This document shows positions 14,749 through 15,631 of a DNA stretch of 15,631 bases, in pieces. The notes under the pieces are model-generated. The model saw only the letters and a program-made list of their open reading frames with translations. It was not told where the DNA came from and made no database searches. This DNA comes from Firmicutes bacterium UBA5301 (GTDB taxonomy: Bacteria; Bacillota; UBA5301): assembly GCA_002408345.1 (NCBI GenBank), contig DHRX01000092.1, forward strand, positions 1 to 15,631, written 5' to 3'. Numbering within the stretch: the stretch's first letter is position 1; the number at the start of each line of letters is the position of its first letter. Position numbers and translations under genes: made by a program.

Positions 14749-15411
14749 GTGGGAGCAAGTCAAGCTCAAAAGCGTACTCCGTATTGTAAATTTGAGGAGA
14801 TGACAGATGAAGATATTGTCATTTTAGCTAGAGATGGAGCTGATGACGCTGCCATCGAATATCTGATTACTAAATATAAAAATTTTGTGCGGGCCAAAGC
14901 CCGTTCCTATTTTTTAATTGGTGCTGACCGGGAAGATATTATTCAGGAAGGCATGATCGGCTTATATAAGGCGATTCGCGATTTTCGACATGATAAACTA
15001 GCTTCCTTCCGAGCTTTTGCGGAACTTTGTATTACCAGGCAGATTATTACGGCAATTAAGACGGCAACTAGGCAGAAACATATGCCTCTTAACTCTTACG
15101 TTTCCTTAAACAAACCTATTTATGATGAAGAATCAGACCGTACGCTCTTAGATGTTCTCTCTGGTGTTAAGGTGACTGATCCTGAAGAACTCATCATTAA
15201 TCAGGAAAATTTTTCGGATATCGAAACTAAAATGGGTGAATTTCTCTCTGATTTAGAGTGGCAAGTATTAATGTACTACTTAGAAGGCAAGTCGTACCAA
15301 GAGATTGCGGATGATCTTGGCCGCCACGTAAAGTCGATTGATAACGCTCTTCAGCGGGTTAAACGGAAATTAGAAAGATATATTCAAAAACGAAATGAGA
15401 AGCTCCTGTAA
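14749..15411 (+). CDS. sigH: RNA polymerase sigma factor SigH (Spo0H)
   Basis: This sigma-70 family factor drives early sporulation and stationary-phase genes in Bacillus and Clostridia. About 220 residues are complete. Region 2 (about 35-105) includes LITKYKNFVRAKARSYFLIG, the DREDIIQEGMIGLYKAIRDF core-binding helix and FRAFAELCITRQIITAIKTA for -10 contact. The DLEWQVLMYYLEGKSYQEIA segment with the following helix is the region 4 helix-turn-helix. Start choice is open: TTG 14746 and GTG 14749 are adjacent, and GGCGGT (14738-14743) spaces better with GTG. Its position after rlmB and before tRNA genes matches the conserved sigH neighbourhood. yacP, usually between rlmB and sigH in Bacillus, is absent. 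Confidence 0.95.
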   Translation: MGASQAQKRTPYCKFEEMTDEDIVILARDGADDAAIEYLITKYKNFVRAKARSYFLIGADREDIIQEGMIGLYKAIRDFRHDKLASFRAFAELCITRQIITAIKTATRQKHMPLNSYVSLNKPIYDEESDRTLLDVLSGVKVTDPEELIINQENFSDIETKMGEFLSDLEWQVLMYYLEGKSYQEIADDLGRHVKSIDNALQRVKRKLERYIQKRNEKLL

Positions 15412-15416
15412 TAGTC

Positions 15417-15445
15417 TTGACAAAGTATTAGTGGTGTGTTAATCT
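15417..15445 (+). promoter_or_regulatory. Promoter for tRNA-Thr
   Basis: TTGACA (15417-15422) starts six bases after the sigH stop. TAATCT (15440-15445), a weak -10, follows after 17 bases. A start near 15452 would place the transcript just before the tRNA. No terminator is visible between sigH and the tRNA. Confidence 0.55.
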
Positions 15446-15460
15446 AAACAATGCTGGCGA

Positions 15461-15536
15461 GCTGGCGTAGCTCAATTGGTAGAGCAGCTGACTTGTAATC
15501 AGCAGGTTGCGGGTTCGAGTCCCATCGCCAGCTCCA
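15461..15536 (+). tRNA. tRNA-Thr (anticodon UGU)
   Basis: The acceptor arm GCTGGCG (15461-15467) pairs with CGCCAGC (15526-15532). The D arm contains AGCTCAATTGGTAGAGC. The anticodon stem CTGA/TCAG encloses loop CTTGTAA, with anticodon TGT at 15494-15496, reading ACA (and other ACN) threonine codons. The T arm has GGTTCGA. The discriminator T and CCA are encoded (15533-15536). Confidence 0.96.
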
Positions 15537-15572
15537 GTAGAAACTTTGACAATTTACATATATTCAAGACTA

Positions 15573-15631
15573 GCGGGAGTAGCTCAGTTGGCTAGAGCAT
15601 CAGCCTTCCAAGCTGAGGGTCGCGGGTTCGA
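15573..15631 (+). tRNA. tRNA-Gly (anticodon UCC), cut by window end
   Basis: GCGGGAG starts the acceptor arm. The D arm AGCTCAGTTGGCTAGAGC and the anticodon arm CAGC-CTTCCAA-GCTG follow, with anticodon TCC in the loop, reading GGA/GGG glycine codons. The T loop begins GGTTCGA, where the window ends, so the 3' acceptor strand and CCA are not visible. It follows tRNA-Thr by 36 bases, likely as one transcript. Confidence 0.93.

Noticed and set aside
15546..15564. TTGACA with TATATT as a promoter for tRNA-Gly
   Set aside because: The hexamers are only seven bases apart, too close for sigma-A; cotranscription with tRNA-Thr is simpler.

Overview
The window reads as a chromosomal housekeeping region of a low-to-moderate GC, spore-forming member of the Clostridia (Bacillota), probably from the Peptococcaceae / Thermincola / Moorella neighbourhood. 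The evidence is conserved gene order (mcsB-clpC, radA-disA, a CarD protein, a YacL-type PIN-TRAM protein, ispF, gltX, cysE-cysS, mrnC, thyX, rlmB, sigH, tRNAs), strong purine-rich ribosome binding sites, consensus sigma-A promoters, a T-box leader, and the sporulation sigma factor SigH. The exact genus cannot be read from the sequence. I see no mobile element, CRISPR array, prophage or recent transfer.

Layout. Bases 1-2764 hold the last codons of a probable mcsB, then clpC and a 63-residue DUF2007-like protein. Bases 2787-5298 hold radA and disA behind an extended -10 promoter. A lone minus-strand gene for a cysteine-containing helical protein (5306-5704) is divergent from carD, and the 235-base gap between them carries one minus-strand and two tandem plus-strand promoters. 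A membrane PIN-TRAM protein follows carD and is closed by a terminator near 7636. Next come ispF, a CBS-HutP fusion gene and gltX. A promoter overlapping the gltX stop codon drives a cysteine T-box leader and then the tightly coupled genes cysE, cysS, mrnC, thyX and rlmB. A fresh promoter precedes sigH, and another precedes tRNA-Thr(UGU), followed by a tRNA-Gly(UCC) cut by the window end.

How the genes work together. ClpC (with McsB) and RadA/DisA serve protein quality control and DNA damage surveillance with c-di-AMP signalling. CarD acts at RNA polymerase. GltX, CysS, the T-box, MrnC and RlmB serve translation and 23S rRNA maturation, and CysE with CysS links cysteine synthesis to tRNA-Cys charging. 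ThyX makes dTMP, and IspF makes isoprenoid precursor.

The most unusual item is the gene at 8187-8969. Two CBS domains are joined to a C-terminal domain that resembles the RNA-binding antiterminator HutP, but the metal and histidine-binding histidines of Bacillus HutP are replaced. This suggests an adenosyl-nucleotide-sensing RNA regulator placed between ispF and gltX. Secondary points are a divergent T-box whose antiterminator helix keeps pairing by compensating changes, the absence of ispD and yacP from their usual places, and a ThyX signature with one extra residue.
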